Of a stretch of DNA of 64,000 nucleotides, positions 8,455 through 18,847 are shown in pieces. The position numbers were made by a program, and so were the translations under genes. Each line of letters opens with the position of its first letter. Position 1 is the first letter of the stretch. Origin of the DNA: Alkalilacustris brevis (GTDB lineage: Bacteria; Pseudomonadota; Alphaproteobacteria; Rhodobacterales; Rhodobacteraceae). Under the pieces are notes generated by a model. That model searched no databases. It saw only the letters and a program-made list of their open reading frames with translations, and was not told where the DNA came from. The stretch lies in NCBI RefSeq assembly GCF_003350345.1, contig NZ_QNVJ01000003.1, forward strand, positions 1 through 64,000, read 5' to 3'.

Positions 8455-9108
8455 TCAGCGAGTGCCTTCGGTCAGCCGCCGCTTGACATAGCCAGTGACC
8501 ATATCGACCACCGTGTCCATGTGCTCGTCTTCGAAGAAGTGGCCGGCCCCCTCGATCTGCTCATGGGTGATGGTGATGCCCTTCTGTTCGTGCAGCTTGG
8601 CTACCAGCGCCTCGGTATCCTTGGGCGGCGCCACCCGGTCGGCGGTGCCGTTGACGATCAGGCCCGAGGCCGGGCAGGGCGCGAGGAAGGTGAAATCATA
8701 CATGTTGGCCGGCGGCGCGAGCGAGATGAAGCCGGTGATGTCGGGCCGGCGCATCAGGAGCTGCATTCCGATCCAGGCGCCGAAGCTGAAGCCCGCCACC
8801 CAGCAATGCTTGGCGTTCTGGTTCATCGACTGGAGATAATCGAGCGCCGCGGCCGCGTCGGACAGCTCGCCCACGCCCTGGTCGTATTCGCCCTGGCTGC
8901 GCCCGACACCGCGGAAGTTGAACCGCAGCACCGAAAAGCCCATCCGGTGAAAGGCGTAATGCAGGTTGTAGACAACCCGGTTGTTCATCGTGCCGCCGAA
9001 CTGGGGATGCGGATGCAGGATCAGCGCAATCGGCGCATCACGTTCCGGCTGCGGATGGTAACGTCCCTCGAGACGGCCTTCAGGGCCGGCAAAGATCACC
9101 TCGGGCAT
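8455..9108 (-). CDS. Alpha/beta hydrolase
   Basis: A 217 aa cytoplasmic alpha/beta hydrolase. The nucleophile Ser sits in the elbow GFSFGA, the acid is likely the Asp in 'VNGTADRVAP', and the catalytic His is in 'IEGAGHFFE'. An oxyanion-forming 'HPHPQFGGTMNN' motif precedes 'FSVLRFNFRGVGRSQG'. This subgroup is common in Proteobacteria but its substrate is unknown. It is transcribed away from iscR, and the two share a 179-bp intergenic region containing the iscR promoter. Confidence 0.85.
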   Translation of the reverse strand: MPEVIFAGPEGRLEGRYHPQPERDAPIALILHPHPQFGGTMNNRVVYNLHYAFHRMGFSVLRFNFRGVGRSQGEYDQGVGELSDAAAALDYLQSMNQNAKHCWVAGFSFGAWIGMQLLMRRPDITGFISLAPPANMYDFTFLAPCPASGLIVNGTADRVAPPKDTEALVAKLHEQKGITITHEQIEGAGHFFEDEHMDTVVDMVTGYVKRRLTEGTR

Positions 9109-9152
9109 TCAGTTGCCTGTCTTTCCTGTGCTTGGTATGCAGGAACGTCACG

Positions 9153-9190
9153 TTGACGGCCTTGCATGACCAATCTAGAATGATTCTAAT
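9153..9190 (+). promoter_or_regulatory. iscR promoter with an Irr/ICE-like box over the -10 element
   Basis: TTGACG (9153-9158), a 17-bp spacer, and TAGAAT (9176-9181) form a good sigma-70 promoter for the Fe-S operon. The -10 box is the left half of a perfect inverted repeat TAGAA-TGA-TTCTA (9176-9188). This is the core of the iron control element bound by Irr in alphaproteobacteria (TTAGAA-N3-TTCTAA type). A protein bound here would block RNA polymerase. The ATG of iscR is about 100 bp downstream. Confidence 0.65.
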
Positions 9191-9287
9191 GTATGGCCGC
9201 GCCCCCGATGGGGCATCGCGACCGCCGATCGTGCAGCAGTTAAGCGGCGCCGCGCGTCACGTCAATGTTTTTGCCCCGGGTAACGAT

Positions 9288-9749
9288 ATGAAACTCTCTA
9301 CAAAAGGCCGATACGCGATGGTGGCGCTCGTCGATCTGGCGCTGTCGGACGGGGGCGCGCCGGTTTCGCTGGCCGAGGTATCGAAACGCCAGCAGGTATC
9401 GCAGGCCTATCTCGAGCAGCTTTTCGTCAAGCTGCGCCGCGCCGGGCTTGTCGAGTCGGTGCGCGGGCCCGGCGGCGGCTATCGGCTGGCGAGATCGGCC
9501 GATGCCATCCGCGTGGCCGATGTGCTGGAGGCGGTGGATGAAACGGTCAGCGCCATGCATACCGGGGCAGGGGCCTCGGGCGGGGTTTCCGGCACGCGTG
9601 CGCAATCGCTCAGCAACCGGTTGTGGGAGGGGCTTTCGGCGCATGTCTATGTGTTCCTGCACCAGACGCGGCTGTCGGATGTGGCGGGCAATGCGCTTTC
9701 GCCCTGTCCGGCGGTGCCCAACCTGTTCGAGGTGGTGGACGATTCATGA
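9288..9749 (+). CDS. iscR: Rrf2-family Fe-S cluster regulator IscR (Rhodobacter type, one cysteine)
   Basis: A 153 aa Rrf2-family transcription factor starting MKLSTKGRYAMVALVDLAL, with the winged helix 'VSQAYLEQLFVKLRRAGLVESVRGPGGGYRLA'. IscR represses Fe-S assembly genes when it carries a cluster. The usual three clustered cysteines around residues 92-106 are absent: that region reads VSAMHTGAGASGGVSGTRAQ. The only cysteine is Cys140 near the C-terminus. The IscR of Rhodobacter sphaeroides is known to have a similarly atypical cluster ligation. I start at the ATG at 9288, the standard family start. The stop overlaps the ATG of the following desulfurase gene (ATGA), so translation is coupled. 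Confidence 0.92.
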   Translation: MKLSTKGRYAMVALVDLALSDGGAPVSLAEVSKRQQVSQAYLEQLFVKLRRAGLVESVRGPGGGYRLARSADAIRVADVLEAVDETVSAMHTGAGASGGVSGTRAQSLSNRLWEGLSAHVYVFLHQTRLSDVAGNALSPCPAVPNLFEVVDDS

Positions 9750-10795
9750 ATGGGACGCGCTGCTATCTTGACTGGAATGCCAGCGCGCCGCTGCGCCCCG
9801 AGGCGCGTGCGGCGCTGATCGGTGCGCTTGATGTCACGGGCAACCCTTCGTCGGTGCATGCCGAGGGGCGCGCGGCGCGGGCGCTGGTGGAAAGGGCGCG
9901 CGGGCAACTGGCCGCGGCGCTGGGGGCCGAGGGGGCGGATATCGTGTTCACCTCGGGCGCGACCGAGGCTGCGGCGCTGGCGCTTGCGGGGCGCGACCTG
10001 GTGGGCGCGGGGATCGAGCATGACGCGGTGGCGGCCTGGATCGACCCGATCCTGCCCTGCGATGGCGAGGGCCGTGTCACGGTACCCGACCCGGCACAGG
10101 CGACGCTGCAGATCGCCAATTCGGAAACCGGGGTGGTGCAGGTGCTGCCCGAGGGGCTGGCCGTTTCCGACCTGACACAGGGTTTCGGCAAGCTGCCGAT
10201 CGCCTTCAACTGGCTGGGCTGCGAGATGGGCTTTGTCTCGGCCCACAAGATCGGCGGACCCAAGGGGGTGGGGGCGCTGGTGCTGCGGCGGGGGCTGGAC
10301 CTGGCTGCGCAGATAAAGGGCGGCGGGCAGGAAATGGGGCGCCGCGCGGGCACCGAGAATGTCGCCGCCATTGCCGGATTCGGCGCCGCTGCCGAGGCGG
10401 CCGCGCGGGATCTTGCGCATGGAGCCTGGGCGGAAGTCGAGGAAATTAGAAATATTCTAGGTTGCGCTCTGGAAGCGGTTGCGCCAGAGACTATTTTGGT
10501 CGGGAAAGGCGCTGCGCGTCTGCCCAACACCTTGTGCCTGGTCACGCCCGGCTGGAAGGGCGAGACCCAGGTGATGCAGATGGACCTGGCTGGGTTCGCG
10601 GTATCGTCGGGCTCGGCCTGTTCCTCGGGCAAGGTGCGCGAAAGCAGGGTCTTGCGGGCGATGGGCCTTGAGGCGCGCGCGGCCGGTTCGGCCTTGCGGG
10701 TGTCGCTGGGGCCGGGGGTGACGAAAGAGGATGTGCTGCGTTTCGCCGATGCGTGGGAGCGGCAGTTGAAAAGGTTCAGGGCGCGGGCGGCCTGA
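9746..10795 (+). CDS. iscS: Cysteine desulfurase, IscS/NifS type (short form)
   Basis: A 349 aa PLP enzyme that takes sulfur from L-cysteine for Fe-S cluster building. The PLP lysine is Lys168 in [10 protein letters not shown] and the persulfide-forming residue is Cys292 in [10 protein letters not shown]; the ring-stacking His is in [10 protein letters not shown]. It is shorter than typical IscS (about 400 aa), mainly between the His and 'IANSETGV'. Its start overlaps the iscR stop. Codons around 10443-10460 are unusually AT-rich and include the rare AGA; they embed a second ICE-like inverted repeat. A second desulfurase, sufS, ends the same gene series. Confidence 0.9.
   Translation: MNGTRCYLDWNASAPLRPEARAALIGALDVTGNPSSVHAEGRAARALVERARGQLAAALGAEGADIVFTSGATEAAALALAGRDLVGAGIEHDAVAAWIDPILPCDGEGRVTVPDPAQATLQIANSETGVVQVLPEGLAVSDLTQGFGKLPIAFNWLGCEMGFVSAHKIGGPKGVGALVLRRGLDLAAQIKGGGQEMGRRAGTENVAAIAGFGAAAEAAARDLAHGAWAEVEEIRNILGCALEAVAPETILVGKGAARLPNTLCLVTPGWKGETQVMQMDLAGFAVSSGSACSSGKVRESRVLRAMGLEARAAGSALRVSLGPGVTKEDVLRFADAWERQLKRFRARAA
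10446..10460. promoter_or_regulatory. ICE-like inverted repeat inside iscS
   Basis: TTAGAAATATTCTAG contains the perfect repeat TAGAA-ATA-TTCTA, with the same arms and 3-bp spacing as the site over the iscR -10 box. It lies about 415 bp upstream of the sufB ATG, in a short AT-rich patch (10441-10500) that contrasts with the surrounding GC-rich coding sequence. Internal promoters with Irr and IscR binding have been described in the isc-suf operon of Rhodobacter sphaeroides, so an internal control point for sufB is plausible. Confidence 0.5.
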
Positions 10796-10875
10796 CAGGG
10801 CCGGCGCCTGAAGGTTTGGAAACGGGGGCGCGTGGTATCGTGCCCCTCAGCGAACAGGAAAGACGGGTAATAGGC

Positions 10876-12399
10876 ATGGCTGCACTGGACGAGACGGAAG
10901 TGCGCGAGGGCGTCGATCGCGAGACGGTCGAAACCGTTGCGTCGATGGCCGGGAAGTACAAGCACGGCTGGGAAACCGATATCGAGATGGAGTTCGCCCC
11001 CAAGGGCCTCAACGAGGATATCGTGCGCCTCATCTCGGAGAAGAACGGCGAACCGCAGTGGCTGACCGACTGGCGGCTCGAGGCGTACCGCCGCTGGCAG
11101 AAGATGGAAGAGCCCGAATGGGCGATGCTGAACATCCCGCCGGTGGATTACCAGAACCAGTATTACTATGCCAAACCCAAGAGCATGGTGGACAAGCCCC
11201 AATCGCTTGACGATGTGGACCCCAAACTGCTGGAAACCTATGCCAAGCTGGGCATCCCGCTGAAGGAGCAGATGATCTTGGCGGGTGTCGAAGGGGCCGA
11301 TGGCGAGATGGGCGAGGGCCGCAAGGTTGCCGTCGATGCGGTGTTCGACAGTGTCAGCCTTGGCACCACCTTCAAGGAAGAGCTCGCCCGCGCCGGGGTG
11401 ATCTTCTGTTCGATCTCGGAAGCGGTGCGCGAGCATCCCGAACTGGTGAAGAAATATCTCGGCTCGGTCGTGCCGCAATCGGACAACTTCTTTGCCGCGC
11501 TCAACTCGGCGGTGTTCTCGGATGGCTCGTTTGTCTATGTGCCGCCGGGTGTGCGCTGCCCGATGGAGCTGAGCACCTATTTCCGCATCAACGCCGAAAA
11601 CACAGGCCAGTTCGAGCGCACGCTGATCATCTGCGACCGCGAGGCCTATGTCAGCTATCTGGAGGGCTGCACCGCCCCCAAGCGCGAGACGCACCAGTTG
11701 CACGCGGCGGTGGTCGAGATCGTCGTGCTGGAAGATGCAGAGGTGAAATACTCCACCGTGCAGAACTGGTACCCAGGCGACGAGGAAGGCCGCGGCGGCA
11801 TCTACAACTTTGTCACCAAGCGGGCCGATTGCCGCGAGGACCGCGCCAAGGTGATGTGGACGCAGGTGGAAACCGGCAGCGCGATCACCTGGAAATACCC
11901 GTCCTGCATCCTGCGCGGCAATGACACGCAGGGCGAGTTCTACTCGATCGCCATTACCAACAACTGGCAGCAGGCCGATACCGGCACCAAGATGATCCAT
12001 CTGGGCCGCAACAGCAAAAGCCGGATCGTCTCGAAGGGGATTTCGGCCGGCCACGCTCAGAACACCTATCGCGGGCTGGTCTCGATGCACCCGAAGGCCA
12101 AGAACAGCCGCAACTACACCCAGTGCGACAGCTTGCTGATCGGCGATCAGTGCGGCGCGCATACGGTGCCCTATATCGAGGTCAAGAACACCTCTTCGCG
12201 GGTCGAGCACGAGGCCACGACCTCCAAGGTCGATGACGACCAGCTTTTCTATTGCCGCTCGCGCGGGATGGACGAGGAAGAGGCCGTGGCGTTGGTGGTC
12301 AACGGCTTCTGCAAGGAGGTGTTGCAGGCCCTGCCGATGGAGTTCGCGATGGAAGCGCAGGCGTTGGTCGCGATCTCGCTGGAGGGGAGCGTCGGCTGA
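10876..12399 (+). CDS. sufB: Fe-S cluster assembly scaffold protein SufB
   Basis: A 507 aa cytoplasmic scaffold subunit of the SufBC2D complex, on which Fe-S clusters are assembled. Family motifs include '[42 protein letters not shown]' and '[42 protein letters not shown]'; the tail has '[13 protein letters not shown]'. The length is normal. I use the ATG at 10876 ([13 protein letters not shown]); the frame is open further upstream through the 3' end of iscS, but a start there would give an atypical extension. The stop overlaps the ATG of the small membrane protein gene that follows. Confidence 0.96.
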   Translation: MAALDETEVREGVDRETVETVASMAGKYKHGWETDIEMEFAPKGLNEDIVRLISEKNGEPQWLTDWRLEAYRRWQKMEEPEWAMLNIPPVDYQNQYYYAKPKSMVDKPQSLDDVDPKLLETYAKLGIPLKEQMILAGVEGADGEMGEGRKVAVDAVFDSVSLGTTFKEELARAGVIFCSISEAVREHPELVKKYLGSVVPQSDNFFAALNSAVFSDGSFVYVPPGVRCPMELSTYFRINAENTGQFERTLIICDREAYVSYLEGCTAPKRETHQLHAAVVEIVVLEDAEVKYSTVQNWYPGDEEGRGGIYNFVTKRADCREDRAKVMWTQVETGSAITWKYPSCILRGNDTQGEFYSIAITNNWQQADTGTKMIHLGRNSKSRIVSKGISAGHAQNTYRGLVSMHPKAKNSRNYTQCDSLLIGDQCGAHTVPYIEVKNTSSRVEHEATTSKVDDDQLFYCRSRGMDEEEAVALVVNGFCKEVLQALPMEFAMEAQALVAISLEGSVG

Positions 12400-12644
12400 T
12401 GCTCGATCTGCTGAGGGATTTCGTGGCGAATTTCTCAGGTGATGTGCGGCGCGGGCTGGATGCGCCGACACAGCACCTGATGACGGGCAAGCTGGCCGCG
12501 TTGGCATTTTCGGTGCCGGTGATCGTGCTGCTGGCCGTTGCCACGCCCCTCGGCCTGCTCTGGGCGCTGATGGTGGGGGTTCTGGTGCAGCTTGTGCTGG
12601 GCTGGGCCATCGCCGGGCGCGCAATGCGAAGGAACGGTGGCTGA
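12399..12644 (+). CDS. Small two-helix membrane protein inside the suf operon
   Basis: An 81 aa protein beginning [20 protein letters not shown], then two hydrophobic segments (about residues 34-52 and 55-72) and a basic tail RRNGG. It resembles no enzyme I recognise. The ATG overlaps the sufB stop (TGATG) and sufC begins 98 bp later, so it is translated as part of the suf operon. A membrane-associated accessory role is possible but purely inferred. Confidence 0.75.
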   Translation: MLDLLRDFVANFSGDVRRGLDAPTQHLMTGKLAALAFSVPVIVLLAVATPLGLLWALMVGVLVQLVLGWAIAGRAMRRNGG

Positions 12645-12742
12645 ACCGCAAAAGCGGGTCAGTGCGAACGGGAACGGCACCGCAAGGCCGGCCCTGCCAA
12701 GGGGCGCCACGCGGTGCGAGGAAACGGATGGAAGAGACAGAG

Positions 12743-13500
<758 letters not shown>

Positions 13501-13501
<1 letters not shown>

Positions 13502-14808
13502 TGGCATTGCGCAGGGAAGTTCTGCTCAAGGCCCGGCAGGAGGCCGCGTCGGCGCGGCTTGATGCGCTGACGCTGCCTGCCGGGGGCGGCTGGATCACGC
13601 GAGCGCGCGAGGATGCGTTGACGCGTCTGCGCGCGATGGGCCTGCCCACGCGGCGCGATGAATACTGGAAGTTCACCGACCCGGCCGCGCTGGTCGCGCC
13701 GGCGACGGACAGCGCGGAACTGCTGGGCGAAGACCCGGACGGCACGGTTTTCGACACGATCGACCGGCTGAAGATCGTATTTGTCGATGGTGAATTCGAC
13801 GCCGACGCCTCGGACGACCTTGCGGCCGAGGGGCTTGAGATCACGCGGCTGGCCGAGGCGGCAAGGCATGACCTGCACTGGGCGCGCGATGCCTATGGCC
13901 TGCTCGAGGCCGAAGGGCAGGCGCCGGTCGAGCGCCCGCTGGCCGCGCTCAACACCGCGTTTGCGACTGACGGGGTGCTGATCCGGGCCACCGGCAAGGT
14001 CTCGCGCCCGGTGGCGCTGCACTACCTGCGCAAGGATGGCAACGCCGACGCGATGGTGCATCACTGCATCAAGCTTGAGCCGGGCAGCGAGATGACGCTT
14101 CTGGAAAGCGGCGCGGCAGCGGCCCGCTTCAGCCAGGTGCTCGAGGTCGATGTGGGCGATGGTGCGCGGTTCAATCATGTGCGCACCCAGGGCCGCGACC
14201 ATGAGCGGGTGTCGAACAGCAACCTTTTCGCCCGCGTGGGCGAGGGGGGCGTGCTGAAATCCTTCACGCTTTCGGCCAATGGCGCGCTGACGCGCAACGA
14301 GGCCTTCATCACCCTCAATGGCCGTGACGGGGTGGCCCATATCGCCGGCGCGGCCTTGGGCGACGGGGCGTTCCACCATGACGACACGGTGTTCATCACC
14401 CATGCCGCCCCGGCCTGCGAAAGCCGCCAGGTCTACAAGAAGGTGCTTCGCGGCGGGGCGACGGGGGTGTTCCAGGGCAAGATCCTGGTGAAACAGCCCG
14501 CGCAATTGACCGATGGCTACCAGATCAGCCAGGCGCTGCTGCTGGGGGGCGATGACAGCCAGTTTCTGGCCAAGCCCGAGCTTGAGATCTACGCCGATGA
14601 CGTGAAATGCAGCCACGGCTCCACCACGGGCGAGATCGACCCCGAGCAGCTGTTCTACCTGCGCTCGCGCGGGATGCCCGAGGAAGAGGCTTCGGCGCTT
14701 CTGGTGCTGGCATTCGTGGCCGAGGCGATCGAGGAGATCGAGAACCCCGACCTGGCCGAGGATGTGCGCACCCATCTGGCCGGCTGGCTTGACCGGCACC
14801 GCGGCTGA
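13501..14808 (+). CDS. sufD: Fe-S cluster assembly protein SufD
   Basis: A 435 aa partner of SufB in the SufBC2D complex, needed for iron acquisition and cluster assembly. The C-terminal half has the family core: 'GKILVKQPAQLTDGYQISQALLL', 'KPELEIYADDVKCSHGSTTGEIDPEQLFYLRSRGMPEEEA'. The start is the ATG that overlaps the sufC stop. Two YIP1-like membrane protein genes follow directly, beginning 2 bp after the stop. Confidence 0.95.
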
Positions 14809-14810
14809 AC

Positions 14811-15311
14811 ATGTCGGTCAGCGCCCTGATCCTGCGCAGCTATCTGGCGCCGCGTTCGGTGATGCGGTTTCACCTTGACCGGGGCATCCGGGAAGAGCGC
14901 TCGCTCGGGTTTCTGGCGCTGGCCTGCGTGCTGATCTTCATCGGGCAATGGCCACGCCTGGCCCGTGCCGCGCATCTCGACCCTGAGATCCCGCTGGATG
15001 CGCGCATTGTCGGGGCGCTGCTGGCGGTGGTCTTCGTGCTGCCGCTGATCTGCTATGGCGTGGCATTGCTCAGCCAGCTTGTGGCGCGGCTGTTCGGGCG
15101 GCCGGTATCAGGGGGCGCGGCGCGGCTGGCGCTGTTCTGGGCGCTGCTGGCGGTCAGCCCGTTGATGCTGTTGCATGGCGCGCTGGCGGGGTTTGCCGGG
15201 CCGGGGGGCATCACATTGCTTGCGGGCGCGGGTGTGTTGTGCGCATTTGCCATCATCTGGGGGGCAGGTCTGCGCGAAGCCGCGCTTGAGCCCCCCGCGA
15301 CGACCGCCTAG
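14811..15311 (+). CDS. YIP1-like integral membrane protein (first of two)
   Basis: A 166 aa protein with about four hydrophobic segments (starting with 'LGFLALACVLIFIGQW' and 'IVGALLAVVFVLPLICYGVALLS'). It resembles YIP1-family membrane proteins in layout. It begins 2 bp after sufD and ends 9 bp before the next YIP1-like gene. Similar genes occur between sufD and sufS in other Rhodobacteraceae. What they do in Fe-S assembly is unknown. Confidence 0.75.
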   Translation: MSVSALILRSYLAPRSVMRFHLDRGIREERSLGFLALACVLIFIGQWPRLARAAHLDPEIPLDARIVGALLAVVFVLPLICYGVALLSQLVARLFGRPVSGGAARLALFWALLAVSPLMLLHGALAGFAGPGGITLLAGAGVLCAFAIIWGAGLREAALEPPATTA

Positions 15312-15320
15312 AAGGTGCGC

Positions 15321-15911
15321 ATGGATACATCTGCTTCCGCCTTTCTGGCGCTTGTCCGCGAAACCCTGTCCGATCCACGCGCCGGTGCACGGCGGGTGAT
15401 ATCCGTCGATATTCCGATGTCGGCGCGCTGGCAGGCTTTCTTGCTGGTGATCGTGCTCAGCGTGCTTCTGGGGCGCGTCGCGACGCTGCTGATGCTGGGG
15501 ACCGACGCGCTGAACGGCGGCATGATGGCCAGCCCCCTGCAATCGGGAATGCTGCAGGGCGGGGCATTGCTCCTGCTGGTCTTTGCCACCTTCAATGTCG
15601 GGCGCCTCATGGGCGGGCAGGGCAGCTTTGCCGATACGCTGATCCTGGTCACCTGGCTGCAGGCGCTGTTGCTCCTTGTGCAGGTGGTGCAGGTGCTGGC
15701 GCTGCTCCTGCTGCCGCCCTTTGCCGGGATGCTGGGCATCCTGGGCATGGTGCTGTTTCTGTGGCTGCTGACCAATTTCGTGGCCGAGCTGCACGGGTTC
15801 GAAAGTCTTGGCAAGGTGTTCGGGGTGATCCTTCTCACCGCGATCGGGCTGGGCTTTGTCGTGACCGTGCTGATGGCGATTCTGGGGCTGGCGCCACCCG
15901 AGATGGGCTGA
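15321..15911 (+). CDS. YIP1 family membrane protein (second of two)
   Basis: A 196 aa multi-spanning membrane protein; segments include 'WQAFLLVIVLSVLLGRVATLLML', 'GGALLLLVFATFNVGRLMGG', 'LILVTWLQALLLLVQVVQVLALLLL' and 'VFGVILLTAIGLGFVVTVLMAIL'. The layout is that of YIP1 proteins. The ATG at 15321 follows GAAGGTGC; an in-frame GTG at 15315 is an alternative. Located between the first YIP1-like gene and sufS in the same operon. Function unknown. Confidence 0.8.
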   Translation: MDTSASAFLALVRETLSDPRAGARRVISVDIPMSARWQAFLLVIVLSVLLGRVATLLMLGTDALNGGMMASPLQSGMLQGGALLLLVFATFNVGRLMGGQGSFADTLILVTWLQALLLLVQVVQVLALLLLPPFAGMLGILGMVLFLWLLTNFVAELHGFESLGKVFGVILLTAIGLGFVVTVLMAILGLAPPEMG

Positions 15912-15931
15912 CGCCGGCAGTGAGGTGTCCG

Positions 15932-17152
<1,221 letters not shown>

Positions 17153-17221
17153 AGCCGAATCTGCAGGGCGGTGGCAGGAAATGCCTTTCCGGCCGCGCGC
17201 CCCTGGTCAGCGGGGGCCTCC

Positions 17222-17295
17222 GGCGGGGATACTTTTCTCACAGTGAATTTTCTAGGCGCACCTCATTGCTTCACTGTGAGGAAAATATCCTCGCC
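17222..17295. repeat. Head-to-head pair of the dispersed repeat forming a long hairpin (copies B1/B2)
   Basis: The left arm (17222-17247) and right arm (17270-17295) are reverse complements over 23 of 26 positions, with a 22-base loop. Each arm is one copy of the core GGATA-TTT...CACAGTGAA. It sits between the convergent genes sufS and the first mmgE/prpD gene, where a bidirectional terminator would be expected. The flanks of the 253-bp gap hold no gene. Confidence 0.85.
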
Positions 17296-17405
17296 GAAGG
17301 CATCGGTGCGGCGCAGCCGCGCCGAACGCGGGGGCGCGCCCCCGCACTTGCGCTGGCATGTCTCACATCGCGAGCGCGGCGGGGAATACCCCCGTGCGGG
17401 GAACA

Positions 17406-18800
17406 TCAGCGCCCGAAGGCACCCGCCGAGAAATCCGCCTCGGATGTGAACATCGCATCAACCATCGTGGCGATCTCCTCTGCGTCCATGCCCTGCCAGC
17501 CGCCGAATTTCAGGTTGGCGGCACATTTGCGCACGAGGTCGTCGCGGGTCATCGGCTGGCGCAGGCCGCCGCGCATCTGCGGCTGGTGCTCTTCGATCAG
17601 CTCACCCGATTTCATGTGCAGCGCCACGTCGCCGGTATAGTTGGCGGGGTATTCGTTGTCGGGGTCGACGATGAACGCGACCTTGCGGGCCAGTGCCGCG
17701 GCGCGCGGGTCGGCCAGCGCCTCTTCGGTGAACTGGGCAAGCCCGGCATCCTGCCAGACCAGCCCGGCAGCCACCGTGTAGGGGCCCGAGAATTTGGCAG
17801 CATAGGGCGTGGGCGGCGATTGTTTCAGCGCCAGCGGCTCCCACAGCCGGTGCACGGTGCCGTGGCCGACCTTGCAGGTGATCCGCTCGATCGCGTCCAG
17901 GTCGACGCCGCGCTGCGCCAGCCGCACGGCGCAATCGATATAGGGCTGGGTCATGGTCCCGCAGGCATAGGGTTTGAAGGCCACATCGGCTGAAACCCAG
18001 CGGCTGCCCAGGCCTTCCGTCAGGATGCTGAAATCGGGCGTGACGCTGGGCGCGAAGGCCTTGTAGAGCCCGTGCGTGCCCTCGAACACACTGACCGGCC
18101 CCAGAAAGCCCGCAGCCCCCATCGCGGCGGCGCGGATGCCGGCCTGCGCGGCCCAGCCGGCGTGCATCCGCTTGGTCCAGGTGCCGTCGGCCAGGTATTC
18201 GATGATGCCCGAGGCCATCGAACCCGCCAGCCCCAGCGCGTTGACCGTCTGTGCCGCATCCAGCACACGCGCAACCGACACGCCCAGGGCGGCCCCCATG
18301 GTGCCCAGCACGGATGTGGGGTGAAAGCCCTGCGCATGGACACCTTTCTGCGCCACGACGCCCAGCCGGCACATCAGCTCCATCCCGGCGGCCACGCCAA
18401 GCGCCACGCGCGCCGCGCTCAGGCCGTGGGCCTCGCCCGCAGCGAAGACGGCCGGCACGATCACCGCGCCCGAGTGTACCGGGCAGCCCTCGAAGGTGTT
18501 GTCGAAATCCTCGCCATGCGCCGTGGTTCCGTTGATGAGCGCGGCCTCGAACGCATCGCGGCGCTCGCTCGTGCCCATGACGGTGCATCCCCCCGATGAG
18601 AGCGCCGAGGACCGCAGCGCCTGCCCGTAATCGGTATCCCAGGCCGCGATGGAAAGTCCGATCGTGTCGAGCATGGTGTTGGCCGCCGCCGCGCGCATCG
18701 CCTCAGGCACGTCCTGCGGGCCAAGCTGCGCCGCCCAGTCGGCAATCTGTTGTGATACGGTCGGGCCCTGGGTTCGGGCGGGTTTGTCCTGGACGGTCAT
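17406..18800 (-). CDS. MmgE/PrpD family protein (first paralogue)
   Basis: A 464 aa cytoplasmic protein of the MmgE/PrpD family, which includes 2-methylcitrate dehydratase, cis-aconitate decarboxylase and iminodisuccinate epimerase. Family landmarks: 'GTTAHGEDFDNTFEGCPVHSGAVIVPAVFAAGE', 'GFHPTSVLGTMGAALG', 'DGTWTKRMHAGWAAQAGIRAA' and 'FKPYACGTMTQPYIDCAVRLA'. A close paralogue lies just upstream on the same strand, and an SDR beyond that. No methylcitrate synthase or PrpB-like lyase is present, so a classical propionate role is unlikely. The reaction is unknown. Confidence 0.88.
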   Translation of the reverse strand: MTVQDKPARTQGPTVSQQIADWAAQLGPQDVPEAMRAAAANTMLDTIGLSIAAWDTDYGQALRSSALSSGGCTVMGTSERRDAFEAALINGTTAHGEDFDNTFEGCPVHSGAVIVPAVFAAGEAHGLSAARVALGVAAGMELMCRLGVVAQKGVHAQGFHPTSVLGTMGAALGVSVARVLDAAQTVNALGLAGSMASGIIEYLADGTWTKRMHAGWAAQAGIRAAAMGAAGFLGPVSVFEGTHGLYKAFAPSVTPDFSILTEGLGSRWVSADVAFKPYACGTMTQPYIDCAVRLAQRGVDLDAIERITCKVGHGTVHRLWEPLALKQSPPTPYAAKFSGPYTVAAGLVWQDAGLAQFTEEALADPRAAALARKVAFIVDPDNEYPANYTGDVALHMKSGELIEEHQPQMRGGLRQPMTRDDLVRKCAANLKFGGWQGMDAEEIATMVDAMFTSEADFSAGAFGR

Positions 18801-18847
18801 GTTGCGGTCTCCTTCATGCTGGCCGGTGGCGGCTGCGCCCCAGTGGC

